64,000 nt of DNA from Pyronema omphalodes (taxonomy: Eukaryota; Ascomycota; Pezizomycetes; Pezizales; Pyronemataceae). Shown piece by piece: positions 1 to 12,600 of the stretch (position 1 is its first letter; every line of letters starts with the position of its first letter). Made by a program: the position numbers and the translations under genes. The notes under the pieces were generated by a model. It was not told the origin of the DNA and ran no database searches. It saw only the letters and a list, made by a program, of their open reading frames with translations. Location: contig JAJJXM010000011.1 of assembly GCA_024516155.1 (NCBI GenBank), positions 777,501-841,500 on the forward strand, given 5' to 3'.

Positions 1-540
1 CTGTATCGGAGTCCAGAGATTTCTAAGGGAGAAGAGTTATGCAGTTATGTAACGATTGGTTGATTTTGATACTGGTGATGATTGGATTTTTTAGATGGCT
101 AGGACGGTTTAGGAGGGGCTGGAAAGGTGTATTGTTGTTTATTTTGTTTCGGGATGGATGGAATGGATCAGCTTGTCTGCGCCGCGGGTATATGAATCAT
201 ATGGTTGGAGTGTATACTGAAGTTAAAACTTGATGAAAATGGGGATTGCCTACATATATACAAGAAGATAGAAGTATAGACTGTATAGTGACGCTGGAAG
301 GGGCCGATAATTTTTGAGTGGTTTCATCAAATGTAAATATGGAAAGAAAAAATATCCTGGACTGCCCTGACGAAAAAAAAAAAGGTTGTTTTTTTTTTCT
401 TGTAAAAAACAACTTACAGAAGGATATATAATTTCATCATCTCCATTCATACTATCATCATAATTACGTATATCACCCACACATGCCTTCACCAACGCGC
501 ACAAAAGTATCCTACACATTCTCTGCCTCTCATTCCCTGC
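1..540. other. Intergenic, left edge
   Basis: No convincing gene is visible. There is an A-run next to a T-run around 365-400, which is simple sequence. The stretch lies downstream of the minus-strand PRP17 gene and probably contains its 3' UTR. Confidence 0.5.
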
Positions 541-2287
541 CTAATCCCAATACTTGATAACACAATCCAGACCAGCACTAGCAACTTTACTAGTTTCCTG
601 TGGATGCCACTGAGCAGCAACCACAGGTCCATCACTAGCCTGAAACTTGTGATAAAGCTTACAACTTTTCCAATCCCAAAAGCACAACCAACCACCAGAA
701 TCACCTGACATAAGGAACTGACCATCAGGAGAAATATCCACATCGATAGCATAACCTGCGTTATTATGACCTCTGAATGCCTTTTTCCGGTTTTGTCGGA
801 ACTTATCGGTAGCGGCGTAAACGACGACTTGGTTATCTCCACTCTGATAGGCTACGTATTTTCCGCTGGGATGAAGCGCGGCCCGGACCATTGAGTACAT
901 GTAGGGTTCCGCAATAAACTTGATAGGTACTGGAATACCATACTCCCAGGCACGTAATGATTTATCGTCGGATGTGGTAATGAAACGACGGTCTTCGTCA
1001 ACGAAAGTAATGGTGTTGACGGGTCCAAGATGGTGGTCATATTCTTGTACTAGTTGCTCGGTACGAGTATCGAATTGTACAATCTTCTTATCCGACATAC
1101 CGGCAAGGAATTCGTGTGGGTGGGAGGGGTTAAATCGGATGACGTGGGGAATCTTGCCGGTGGTGAATCGGTGGATACATTGTCCGGTTTCTGTATCCCA
1201 GAGCTTCATGTATCGATCGTAAGAGGCAGAAAGGAATTGAGTTCCGGCGGGGTTGAATGTAATGTCCGTAACTGCCTTGGAGTGTCCGTTGTAGGTACGT
1301 AGTAACTCGCGCTGGTGGTAGACGTCCCAAATCTGTAAAAATTTAGCCCTGAACAAACATAATCAAGAGGTTTTGTAGCAATCTTACCTTGACCTTGGAG
1401 TCATTAGCTGAAGATAACAGCAAGTGACCAGATGTAGGAAAAAAGCGTAACGCAGTAATAGGTTTTGTGTGTCCCTTCCAAGTATGCACCAACTTCTTGG
1501 GGATGAAGTTTGTCTGAGTACCCGGTTCCTTTTTGAGGTCGATATCGAGGTCCTGCGGTACATGCATATATGTCCGTCCCATATAGTCGTACTGTTCGCT
1601 TCCATGGAACTCCGTAGTTTCCTTTCCAACACCACCAGTGTTGACATCCAAGTATTCCTTTCCAGCCTTATCGATAATAGGATTCGATATAGGCGCAACG
1701 ACCTCCTCTTCCTCAGATTCATATTCCTCCGCATCCTCATCATCTCTTACAGCATGAGTAGCCGCAGTATATTTCGCCCAAGGGCCAAGGTAAGCACCTT
1801 CACCCTCCAAAATCGAGGCATCACCCTTCTTCTGCCTCTTCCTTTTTATAGCCTCCGTCTCCTTCTTCGTATGACGTAGCTGCACTACGTCTTTTCCATT
1901 ATTCAAAACCACAGCATTCTGGTCTCCAACAAAGTTTTGTCCCACCGCCGCATATCCAAAAGAATTGAAAGTGCGATGCTGAGCACGGAACGTAACATCA
2001 CTAATCCCACTCTCTTCCGCAAACCCTGTGGGAACATTTTTCCGTTTCCTGGCCGCAGAATCAGCGTTCATAAAAGGATTTTGTGGTCCAGCTTCAGGTG
2101 CGGTAAGTTGTTCATAGGTCATATTGTGTGTGATGCGGGTATCGGTCGGTTTGATTAACGATTGACGTAACTGCATGGGATCTTGGAGAGAAACATCTGG
2201 AGCGGCGATGATTTTGGTCGAGGTTGAAGACGTCGTAGGTATTGGTGTCTCCTCGTCGCTGGAGGCATCATATTCGACGAGCCCCAT
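541..2287 (-). CDS. PRP17: Pre-mRNA splicing factor PRP17/CDC40 (WD40)
   Basis: Two exons, 1388-2287 and 541-1332, joined across a 55-base intron (GTAAGA..TACAG) in phase 0, give 563 residues. That is close to human CDC40 and longer than yeast Prp17. The N-terminal ~260 residues are polar and acidic and include the family's conserved pre-WD segment. The C-terminal half is a WD40 propeller with repeats ending in IWD, LWD, FWD and YWD. In the known family this protein acts in the nucleus at the second catalytic step of splicing and in cell-cycle progression. I start at ATG 2287 (MGLVEYDASSDEE). The frame stays open further upstream to 2410, but without homologous-looking sequence. The call rests on overall WD40 architecture and recognisable family sequence, so the identity is firm. 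The exact splice points are inferred. Confidence 0.93.
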
Positions 2288-2642
2288 GGTTGCGGTGGTG
2301 TTGGTCTTTGATTGAGTTGTGCGCGTAGGTGTCGCGAGACGTGGCGCGGTTTCGTGGTTCTGGTCGCGTCGTGTGGCGTAGCGAAATTCTCGGCCACAGT
2401 TGAGCCTCATGACGTTGATGGGCGCGAGTGATGCAAATCACTACCGCGTTGTACCGCAACAACCTTAGATCCTATCGCTTCGTCTAATTGAAATTAATTG
2501 TCATTACAAGGAATTTTGTAAAAGTCACAAGTCACTTTCCCGAACTACTACTGTAACTACATTTTCCCAACTCTAAAAGCTGTATTTATTCACAGAGTAG
2601 TTTCCATATATATCATCCCAGCTATCATATTTTTCAAGATCA
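2288..2642. other. Short intergenic gap
   Basis: This gap separates two minus-strand genes. It would hold the PRP17 promoter and the 3' UTR of the coiled-coil gene. I see no further gene. Confidence 0.4.
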
Positions 2643-3148
2643 TCAAATACCCCCATCTTTCCCCTCTCCATTTCCATCCCCGCACCCCACCATATCCGTC
2701 TTAACCTCCCAAACAGCCTTTTCCGCCTCTCCAACATCCTTAAAAACCTTCGTAACAACCTCAACAAAACACCTATTAATCTCCTCCAATTCCCTAGCCA
2801 ACCTCTCCTCCACATCCTGTCTTTTCTTCAATAGTTCCCTAAGTTTTTCCAACAAAACAACTCTCTCTGCATTCGCCGCTTTCTCGCGCTCGGAAAGTTG
2901 TTTAACCACGGACGCAGTGACTTCGGAGAGCTCGGTATTGAAGGAGTTTGTCATCTTTTCACGGGTTTGACGACGTTTATTGGCAGCCTTTTGGTTAAGG
3001 TTAGCAGGTTGTTACATTTAGGAAGGGTCTCTGATATTCCCAGGGGGGGAAAAAAGAAATAGAGGAAGAAATATCGTACCGAGCGCTGCATTTGAGCGAG
3101 CCATTCAGCCACCTCGAGGTGAGCCTCATCATCATCCGAGTCTGGCAT
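2643..3148 (-). CDS. Small coiled-coil protein, unidentified
   Basis: Two exons, 3080-3148 (23 codons) and 2643-2987, are joined across a 92-base intron with donor GTACGA, a CTAAC branch site and acceptor AAAAG. The product is 137 residues. The short acidic N-terminus (MPDSDDDE) is followed by a basic stretch and then a long heptad-like region rich in Leu, Glu, Lys and Arg (about residues 45-115), predicted coiled coil. The tail is Gly-rich. No enzymatic motif is visible. Proteins of this size and shape occur in kinetochore, spindle-pole and septin-type assemblies, but nothing in the sequence supports choosing among these. It is probably a real gene, because the splice signals and phase agree and both exons look protein-like. 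Confidence 0.6.
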
Positions 3149-3872
3149 CTCGATTGCTGAAGTTATGAGGGCTCTGCGGAAAATTTGGTGTAAGAGGTGG
3201 TGAAAAGATGGAGGATGAGGTCCTCTATGTGATTACATTCCCGACGCTTGGCAGAAGATGTTTTAAAATCACTCGACCACTTGTAGAACACAGTGATCTC
3301 AAAAACTTGAAAATTTGAACGCATAGCACAACTGTCCATTCACCATATCTTCTGGGTAGCTACATACATAATCAACACCTCCCAAAATCATGATAACCCC
3401 TTCAAATCCACGCACACCTAAAATGCAACCCAATCCAAAACTTGTCTTAACCACATCCATGATTCATATCGAAGATATCGCCTCCAAAAAAAAAAGATAA
3501 AAAAAAGGGGCAAAAACGAAAGGAAACTGAAAGCGAAAAAGGTGAAGGAAACAAAAAAAGAAACAAAAAAAGCACACACATAAACGCCTTCCCTGTATAT
3601 ATATAAAAAATTTTTCTCTGGTCTTCGTTGGTACGTGTAGTCGATAATTGTAGGATCTGATTCCACATATCGTTCGCCAGAAGTGCTTCTACGTTGAGAT
3701 AGCCACCGAGATCCAAGAGATGGTAGAAAATAAAAAAAATAAAAGAAGAAAATAAGCACACAAATCAACGCTCAAACTCCAGTGGATAGTCGATAAACAA
3801 ACTCCAAGACTTAATCAAACCCTAGTATGGTATAAAATCCCCTTGCTCCACACAAAGACGTTGGTCCACGTT
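3149..3872. other. Intergenic with purine-rich tract
   Basis: This stretch lies between the histidine kinase 3' end and the coiled-coil gene start. A long A/G-rich tract runs from about 3485 to 3580, so it is pyrimidine-rich on the strand of the kinase transcript. No gene is visible; the ORFs here are artefacts of the simple sequence. Confidence 0.4.
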
Positions 3873-6581
3873 CTACTCTGCAGTAATGAGCGTCTTTCCA
3901 CGATAATCCATCACTGCCTTTCCTAGATCCGCAATTCCAAACGGCTTTCCAACGAATCCATGCATACCCTTCATCGCAGCTTTAGCTCTAGCCTCCTCTG
4001 TCGCGTCGGCTGATACTGCAAGAACCGTAACTCCATCATCCGTCGTCAGACTGTTCCCATTTCCATGTTTTCTCTCATTATACATTCGAACGATGTTTTC
4101 AGCTGCCTCATAACCGTCCATATTCGGCATCCAAAGATCCATTAAAACCAGGTCGAACGGGCGTTTAGTACCGGGTGGTGCATTTAGAGCAGCACGGAAC
4201 ATCTCAACAGCCTCTAATCCATCCCGTGCTTCCTCTATGTCGTCGTATCCAAGTCGTTTCAACATGCTGCATAACAGGGCGCGGTTGATGCGGTTATCTT
4301 CTACTACTAAGATCCGTAGCGGCAGCTTCTTGGCTAGCTCCGAGTCGAAAGCAATTTTCTGTTCTATTGGCGGTAGTGCGAGTAAAGAAGATTTTAAAGG
4401 TGATGATGAACGTGGTCGAGATGGCGTGCTTAACGGCTCCGGTCGTAGTGAACCATCGCCAGGTGCTGGATTTGGGGTGTTGGGTGTACTTCCAGGCCCA
4501 TCTGCCGGTGTTATCGGTAGACGAATTCTGAATTCCGAACCCCTTTGATCACCCTCCGTGGCGGTTCTTTCACACCAAAGATCACCGCCCATTTTCCTTG
4601 CTATTCCGCGCGCAACATATAATCCAAGTCCAAGACCATCACGATGGCGAGTAAGGGATTCGTCTTCAGTAGTAAAAGGTTTGAACAAGTCTGGCAGGAA
4701 ATCTTCGGGAATTCCATCACCAGTATCGACAATACTGAATATTATTTGTCGCAAAGAGTTGACAGTCGTTTTTAGAGTAATTTTGCCGGCTTGAGTAAAT
4801 TTGAACGCATTGTGGAAGACCGAAGAGATAATTTTCATCAAGTAAGATCCATCAACTACAAAATTGTTAGATTCAAAATGCAGCTTCACAGTTGTGCGGA
4901 AACTCACTTATCATGACTTCCGGTACACTGTCGTCCACACTGACTTCAATCTCTACTCTACTTCTCTCTTCCTTACCAGTATCTGTAACCTTCACAATCA
5001 CTCGTTCACCAGTTGGCGTGTCCGTAATTTTTGTAAAATCTGGTCGACCGCCGGTACAAAGTGAGTCATGGACTGCTTCATGCAATAATTCCCTTAGTTT
5101 TAATGGTCTTGAATTAAGATTGACTGTCCTTCCAACTGCATCATACGATAGCCCTGGTGTACCAGGAGCCATCTGTCCAGATCCATTGGCAGAAAAGTAA
5201 TCTGAACCCTCTGGCTTTGTGGCACTTTTAGAATCGACATAGTGAGGTAGGAATTCGACTCTTCCAACTGATTGTTTTCGTGGCGATGTAGGACGAACAG
5301 GTTGTGCTATAACAGGGGCTGGTGAATCCGGTGGTTCAATGTGTCGTATCTTATGCGGTGAGTCCCTACCAGAAGTTCCTGAACTCCTCCTTCTCTTGTA
5401 ATTCCGTCGATGTGTATCATCTTCCTCTTCAACATAGCTGTAAAACCCAAACGGTCCCTCTATTGCTTTCCCTGTAGCTGGTGTTATTGGAACTTCCATG
5501 TTGAAATCGTATGCATGCACCATGTTATCAGCAGCGTCCACAGCTCGCTTTGAACTATCTATCTTGGTCGTTAGAATTTGATTCAGGTTTTGAAAATTGA
5601 TGAGATTTTACCCTGTGCGACTTCAATATTGGCCCTCAGACTTGAAATAGTCTCCTTTAATCGTTCAATATCTACTGGTCCCCACTTTTCTGGTTGAGTT
5701 GCTTCCAATACCGAAGCATACATAACGTCCAGCATTCCGACCACACCCTGCATTGGCGTTCGAAGTTCGTGAGATAATCTTCTGGCGTATGGTCGTAGAG
5801 AGTGTTTCATAGCCACAGCTCCCGAAACCATGTTCTGATGCAGTACCTCCTTCTTGTTGGCGCTGCTACCCAGACCCAATCCTTCCAATATACGCGCAGC
5901 CACCTGATCTTCCAACGCATGCAAAAACATTTCCAATAACCCCCAAGTCAAATCTTTTGGTCGGTTCCTCAATCCTTCTGCAGTCCATAATGCTCCGAAA
6001 TGTGCAAAGCATTTTCCTTCGTGAAATAATGGTACGGCTAGATAACCTTCGGCGGGAATTGGAAAACCTTGAGCATTAGGATTATTAGGTGTAAGAGATG
6101 TTAATCCATCTGGAATTAAAAGTACTCGGTCGTGTCGCATCCATTGACACGGACAACCGTAGACTTGGTATTTGTAGTTGCGGTGAAGTGTAGTGCTCCC
6201 TTTATGATCGTTGAAGTAAAACGCGAGACCCATTAAGCAAGAACCAGGCTCCCCAATGGAGGGCATTTCAACAGCAGCGGTATCGTCTGTACAAATAACG
6301 CGCTTGGCGACGAAAGCATATTGAGATCCGGTGATTTCTGTTATTCCTTCCATCAGAATCTGCCAAAAGTCATATGTCGTAACATTGCTCAGTCGCCGCT
6401 TGAGGTCGAAAGCTCTCTGAAGCATCTTGCATTCTGCCGAAGCTAAATTTCGGGAGATCTCCTGACGAAACTTGGGATCCGACGGCAACAAGATCTCACT
6501 TCTTGTTCCAATACATAGAGATTCTCGCTCATATGGATCCTCGTTTCCAGGAACGTATGGCCCAGCGTCCGTACTCGTCAT
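3873..6581 (-). CDS. Hybrid histidine kinase (GAF-HisKA-HATPase-REC)
   Basis: Three exons, 5612-6581, 4908-5558 and 3873-4855, join in phase 1 at both introns (53 and 52 bases, each with a CTAAC branch site) to give 867 residues. The N-terminal ~230 residues look like a GAF-type sensor. An H-box follows (SHELRTPMQG, phospho-acceptor His near residue 271). After a polar linker come HATPase signatures: N-box HNAFKFT, G1 DTGDGIP, F-box LFKPF and G2 GLGLGLY. The C-terminal receiver has VVEDN, the phospho-acceptor Asp in LMDLWMP, a conserved Ser in AVSAD and the Lys in GKPF, so all residues needed for His-Asp phosphorelay are present. No transmembrane segment is visible, so a cytosolic sensor is likely. 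I cannot assign the fungal HK group or the ligand. The start is uncertain: ATG 6581 is the only Met in the open frame there. Confidence 0.9.
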
Positions 6582-7190
6582 CGCATCCCCCCGGGGGTCA
6601 ATAGGTTGACTTGCAGCCAGACAACCAGCCTCGATATCCACTGTTGGCGATCCAGAACCGATGGACGATCGCTTAGACCCACACGCAAATTCACGAAGTA
6701 GCAAGCGTGCAGACGTAGTTGCAGATCGGGGTTGTTGAGCAATGGGAAACTGAATGTCAAACGAGATCGGAGAACAACGGCAGGTCGAAGGGTGTACTAT
6801 TGAGAGAGAGGTCGGATGAGAGGCTCGGTGTGGTGGCGGTGAAGGTGGAACGAGAGAAAGAATGAGTGGAGGGTGAAAGGTGGATGTGGCGGCGACTGGG
6901 CGGCGGTGAACGGCGGCGATGTGAGCAGCTACACAGATCCAGAGGGTGCAAGGGCTGCTGGTTCAGAAAGACTTTCGGCGGATGCGCGCGCAGGGGATAG
7001 GATTAGCGGTGGGGAGGGGGGGGGGGGGGTCGGCTACCTGCCTAGGAGTGGATAAGTGGCAGTATTGCAGATATCGGTTTTTTTGGATCAGGTTTGTGTG
7101 TCTTTTGGTCTCCGTCGTCGCTTTCTGAGCATCGCAGAATTCCCACTGGCGGATCAGGGAAAAGAAGGAAGAGATTGGAAAGCTGCTCGC
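6582..7190. other. Upstream region of the histidine kinase gene
   Basis: The frame of the kinase gene stays open upstream of ATG 6581 for well over 120 bases without another ATG. A run of 14 G lies at 7016-7029. No independent gene is visible. Confidence 0.4.
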
Positions 7191-7566
7191 CCTGCTCTTT
7201 TTCTGCTGCTCTTTTCCTCCTGCTCTCTTCCTCCTGCTCTCTTCCTCCTGCTCTCTTCCTCCTGCTCTTTTCTTCCTCCTGCTCTCTTCCTCCTGCTCTC
7301 TTCCTCCTGCTCTTTTCTTCCTCCTGCTCTTTTCCTCCTGCTCTCTTCCTCCTGCTCTCTTCCTCCTGCTCTCTTCCTCCTGCTCTTTTCTTCCTCCTGC
7401 TCTTTTCCTCCTGCTCTCTTCCTCCTGCTCTCTTCCTCCTGCTCTCTTCCTCCTGCTCTTTTCTTCCTCCTGCTCTTTTCCTCCTCCTGCCCCTTCTCCC
7501 TCCTCCTGCTCATACTCCTCCTACTCCTCATGCTCCTACTCCTCCTCCCTCTCCCTCCTCCTCACC
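7191..7566. repeat. Pyrimidine-rich minisatellite
   Basis: A tandem array of about 375 bases is built on a 12-base unit (CTCTTCCTCCTG) with 14-15-base variants carrying extra TTTTCTTC. One strand is almost pure pyrimidine with a G once per unit. Overlapping long frames on both strands (Ser/Cys/Leu/Pro-rich on plus, Arg/Glu/Lys-rich on minus) follow from the unit length being a multiple of three and are not evidence of a gene. Confidence 0.9.
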
Positions 7567-7898
7567 CCCTCCTCCCCCTCTGCAGGTACAGCAGGGTCTT
7601 CGAATAAGGAAGGGGCTGGCGCCTCCCCCTCAGAGAGAGTTCTGCCCTCGTACATCCACAAAGGCCAGCCCTCCCCCTACTCTTCTGGAACGTGGCTAGT
7701 GGGCGCTGTGCTCATCCGCCGCCGTCGTCGCCGACATCGGCCTCCGTCCTGCCATGCCCCCTGGTTCGCACCGCTCACGGGGCTCCCGCTAATCTAGGAA
7801 AATAACTGTTACAAAGCAGCATCACGCAAATTTTAAAATGCACAATGAAGCCCCAGAGCCATTTATATGGATTATATGCTTCATTCGTATTTATTTTT

Positions 7899-8003
7899 GC
7901 ATGTTGTTCATTTTGTGTATTTTGTCATTTTATCATTTTGTGCATTTTTTTCATTATGTGCATCTTGTTATTTTGTGCATTTTATCATTTTGTCATTTTG
8001 TGC
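7899..8003. repeat. Imperfect CATTTTGT-type repeat
   Basis: About 105 bases consist of degenerate copies of CATTTTGT/CATTTTAT with occasional GTGCATTTT variants. This is simple-sequence DNA with no coding signal. Confidence 0.75.
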
Positions 8004-9440
8004 CGGCCACTCGCAACTCGGAGTTGCATAGACAAATGTGCCGACTGTGTTCAGACAGCCCTCTCTCTCCCCTCAGTTCTAGGCCCTATTTGAAACTAAA
8101 AATACTGCAGAACAGCTGCACTTTAGGCATTTCTTCCTTGCCGGGTGGGCACATGTGTAGAAGTACATAGGTGAAGATGTAGTTGGGTGACATAAATCGA
8201 GACGTTGGTCCAACAAGTCAACACCGCCAGATTCATCACAGATGCCATGTCTGAACGGTACATACCAGTGAACCACGGACAGTCTTTGATGCATGTCTTG
8301 TCTATGCCTGTGCATACAAGCATACATACGAGCACCCGGATATATGTCCGGCGGACGCTGGTGAGAGAGAGAGAGGACGAGTCTGTGCTGGTTTTTGACG
8401 CAAGGGAAGAGAGCAATCACATTGAAAGACATCAAATCCAAAATATGCGATCCAATCGGTGCAAGCGATCGATAACTGTACTCTACAGCAAACGGAAGTG
8501 CACACCGGACACTGAGAGGGTACGAGGGTGTGTACATACGATGGCCATTATGATACGAGTATGGATGGATATGCGTATGTATTCTGTGAGTAGTAAAGTT
8601 GGTTCGTTATTTACCAGCCGCTGTGTGCGCCCCGCGGAGAATCATAGAGATGTAGTCGTGGAGATTCAAAAGCCGAGTTTCAATTTACCCAGGAAGGCAG
8701 TTGATAATGCATTACATTACAACTAGAGCCCGCAAAATTTAATCATAATTTTGCAGGTTTCAGACTACAGTACAAGCACATACAATGCGGGGCTGGTATA
8801 TGGGGCACCATTAGCTATTATCTGTAGGACTGTGATGCATTAAATTCATTAATAACAAAATATGTATTCATCACAAAATCAACACACCGCGGGGACGTCA
8901 AAGTTCGATGCATCAGCCGGCAATTCTTCGGTTGAAGTGCGGAGCCCGGGACGCTGGACCTGCGCGGCTCGACTTCGGCGGCGGGTTCTTCTTTCGCTGG
9001 TCCGGGCGCTCAAACGAGGCTAGGGACAGACCCGCTTCGTTAGTGTTCCTTCGAAACGGCGCTGCAGAACCCCAGGCCCAACGGACCCGTAAAAACATCT
9101 CTGGTTACGGGGAGCTAAGACATCGACGGCCGGCAGTCCCGCTATTTTATCGCTATTTTATCTTATCTAGCGGTTTTTTTTTTGTCGGGATTTGGAGAAA
9201 CGAGATCGCTGGGTGAGCCTCTCTTTCTTTAGACGCCCTATGTAGGAAAACTCTTCGATTTCTCTGGGCTCTCTGGGTTTGTGCTTGGATGGATTGGAAT
9301 TTGGAGCTGATGGGGCTGAATTGTTTGGGGGGTGAGATGATGAGATCCACTTGTCGTCTCACGTGCAGCCAGCACTTATAACAATCAAGGGCCTATCGAT
9401 AGAGGCATCGCGGGGTACGATACCAGTTGATGTCGGGCTT
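8004..9440. other. Gene-free stretch
   Basis: An open frame of 173 codons lies at 8205-8726 on plus. It has no recognisable domain, biased codon use or splice context, so I do not call it. Nothing else stands out. Confidence 0.4.
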
Positions 9441-9672
9441 CAGCATTCCGCCTGAAGGAAAAAAAAAACGCCCATCAGAATTATGTATGTACGCATGAAG
9501 AGAGCCATCAGCATTCCGCATAAAGATACCCATGTGCATTCCGCCGAAGAAATCCATCAAATTCCGCATAAAGGCAGCCTTTTTTTCTTTCTTTTTTTTC
9601 TGTTTAAGCAGCAGTTTATGTATATCATTCGCTACAGTACCCCTAAGTAGAAACCCATCAGCATCCCGCTCC
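9441..9672. repeat. Cluster of degenerate CAGCATTCCGC repeats
   Basis: Five diverged, irregularly spaced copies of a motif close to CATCAGCATTCCGCATAAAG occur at about 9441-9458, 9506-9525, 9536-9549, 9555-9574 and 9656-9670. They are interrupted by A- and T-rich simple sequence. The origin is unknown. Confidence 0.6.
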
Positions 9673-12600
9673 AACTAAACTTATCTGCTCGGCCTTCCCC
9701 GAGCAGGTTTTTGATTGTGTAACGCCTAAGACAACACATGACGTCCTAATTTCTTGTCGATTTTCGGGAGTTTTCTCTCAGAGTCTCTTCTAGACCCATC
9801 GCCGTTTCGTCGGTGACGCAACCGCTGCAGGCAGAAAGAAGCCATGAGCAGCTTTAGACCGTCCAAAGACAAAAGTCTGCCGTCACCGGGTATTCTAGAC
9901 CGCAAACGCCCCGACCATAATAGCCGCCCCCGGTTAAAGGGTTGCACGCCGTGCTTATGCTTTTGGGAGCAGTGAGGGTTTGGAGGAGGAGGTCAAAGAG
10001 AGTGACAAATAATCAGTCAAATATAACGATAAGAAAGGCAGAAAGCACGAAAAAGAGGTCAAAGTGAACGATTGAGACAAGCAAAAACATTACAAAACGC
10101 GATACCAAAAAAAAAAAAAAAAAAAAAAAAAAATCGATTTCCATAAAGAACATCTGGGCCATAGGATCCGCACACAATTTTGAGGACCCTCAAGTTCCAA
10201 GTTCCAACAACCCCTTTAATTCTAGCCAAGGAAGGAAATTGAAAATCGAAAAGGCAAAAAAAGAGAAAAAAAAAGTTTAAAAAGACCCACATAGCAGAGT
10301 AGCAGTGAGCACCATGGCACCCTACACGACTGTATAGTCTGTACATAGTCGGCAACCCGAGACGATGTACGGCGGCGATAAGAAGGTTAAGAACCAGCCA
10401 AGCGTGTCCGCAACTACGGGACGTCGGGACCACATTTGTCATTTCCAAACCCGAACAAGAAAATACAAACTCCAAGCCCCAAGAATTAGTTATCATGACT
10501 GTGTATGACCATATGTAGATCATCTCCGACCTGTGCTGCTCTAGACTTTCGAATAAACTGGAGATCCCGGATCGCCTATAAAGTTATGGTCCATGTGTAT
10601 AAGCCCAGCGGCTAGTCAGCCCAGCTAGCCCAGCCCAGCCTTAAACGCAACCGAGATATGGCTGGGCACTGCGCACTGGGCGACCTGGCTTTTATCGCCC
10701 TTATCTGATCTAATCTGTTACAATCGGGATAGGAAGTTCAAAGTGATAACCATATGCATAACCATGACTCTATGCATATCAATTCCGGTGACAACGTTCT
10801 TCTTCCTTTCTGCCGTACCAATCAATTATATATGTAGACATGATATGCCAATATTTTTTTCATCACTACTTTATCATCCCATGCCATCCACAAATAAAAC
10901 ACAAAGGTATATCCAGCGCGCTGACGTATTAATTTTTGTTCCCTCATATGTGCAACTGCAAATGCCAAGGCCAAATATATTTTTAATGACCATTGGTTTT
11001 TTACCAAAAATTGGCCATCGTATCTTACAGGGTAATTAAATCCTTACTCTTTCTTAGAAAACCTCTGGAATTGTGTAGTCGGGGTAGCGTACCCCCGATG
11101 GCGACAGCTTATTATACACCACAACCACCCAAATGAGTAAATTACTACATCATCTTGCTTAAAACATGATTTTCTTTCACTAAATGTAAAATAAATAAAT
11201 AAAAATCATTTTTCGTGGAGAAATAGCGGTCGCTGTCAGGGGCTATGCTACTCGGACTAAGTGCATCCGTCACTATAGACTAGAATAACATAGACAAATA
11301 GACCTACAGACCTACAGATAAACGAAGACTCAGGGCCTATGCATTTGTTTGATACTATCAAAGAGATCCTCATGTTGCTTTATGGGTGACTATGGACAGG
11401 TGCATCATATTAACGATCATGTGCATTGTATAGTTCATCCCAGAATTCCCAGATTTCATTCCCCCATTCTATAATGAAGGCTTGGTCGAAATAGTTACGA
11501 AGCCTGTGACAAGGATTTCCGGATCCGGAAAATGTTAAATACATGTCTAGCCTATGAACCATTTTCTCGGAAATCGGGATGAATGATAATCCCGGGGTCT
11601 GGGAGGGATTCGGGGAGAGGCGATTGTTATGTTATGTTCTAGATTATGTTCTAGATTCCAAAATTCTCAGGAGGGTCCAAGGAGGGTGTGGGGCCGCAGA
11701 TGGAATCCATAACACCCCATATCATTCTCCTTCTCCTCCTCGTCGTTGTCGTCAGCGGCGGCGACGGCAGTGACGGCAGCAGATCCCAGCGATCTCGAAA
11801 CAGTCTAAACTCCAGAAGAAAGCAGAATACACACATAACACCTGCAACCCAAGCCTCGGGTCTATCAACTTTGAACTAGGTATAGAGTCTAGACCTATGT
11901 ATGCAGTCTCATATCGTACAGGAACCGCATTATCCATGGATACATATGTGCCTTGTAAGCTTTTGTGATGTGGATACCCGGGAGTGAAAATACGTGGCTT
12001 TTTTTTTGTGGCCGAAATGAGGAAAAAAGAAAGAAATACAGTATGGAGAGTGAGATGACTAGGATATTGCCTAATGGGGGCCGGTCGTGAAGAAAAAGGG
12101 TTGAATATCTTTGGATCTTTGGATATCGATCGTAGTTCTATGGCTTGGATGTTTTTGTAGAAAGACCGCCGGATGTGTCTCTTGCCTTCTCCGATGTGTG
12201 TGATGCGAATCAGTTAATGGATTGTGGGTGACAGCGAAGGTAAGACTTGTTCGGGGACGCTAAACAGTTACTGGGTGTATAGTGAGAAGACCGGAAACCT
12301 GGATAAAGTGTGGCTTGAGGCCAGGACCTACTGTCTACAAAACCATCAATCACTCTTCCTTTTCGCCACAAATACACGTGTATCATGCCTGCTAGTGTTT
12401 GGGGCGAACCATGTCTTTTGCAAGCCTTGATTTTAAGTCTCGTGAAAGATTTTATGCCATCCTTACAGCATGACATCTTACCGAGTCATAGCTTGTGATA
12501 CCTACCTATGTATTGTAAAAAAATACACGTGCAGTAGCTAATAAGGCTGATAAGGCTGATAGTAGGAAGAAAAAGATGGAAATGGAAAAATAGGACGAAT

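Noticed and set aside
7056..7699. Long overlapping plus-strand frames (183 and 201 codons) and a 125-codon minus-strand frame
   Set aside because: They translate the CTCTTCCTCCTG minisatellite. The unit length is a multiple of three, so frames stay open by construction.
8205..8726. 173-codon open frame on plus
   Set aside because: No domain, no signal peptide, no codon bias or splice context, and an overlapping minus-strand frame of similar length. Chance is the simpler reading.
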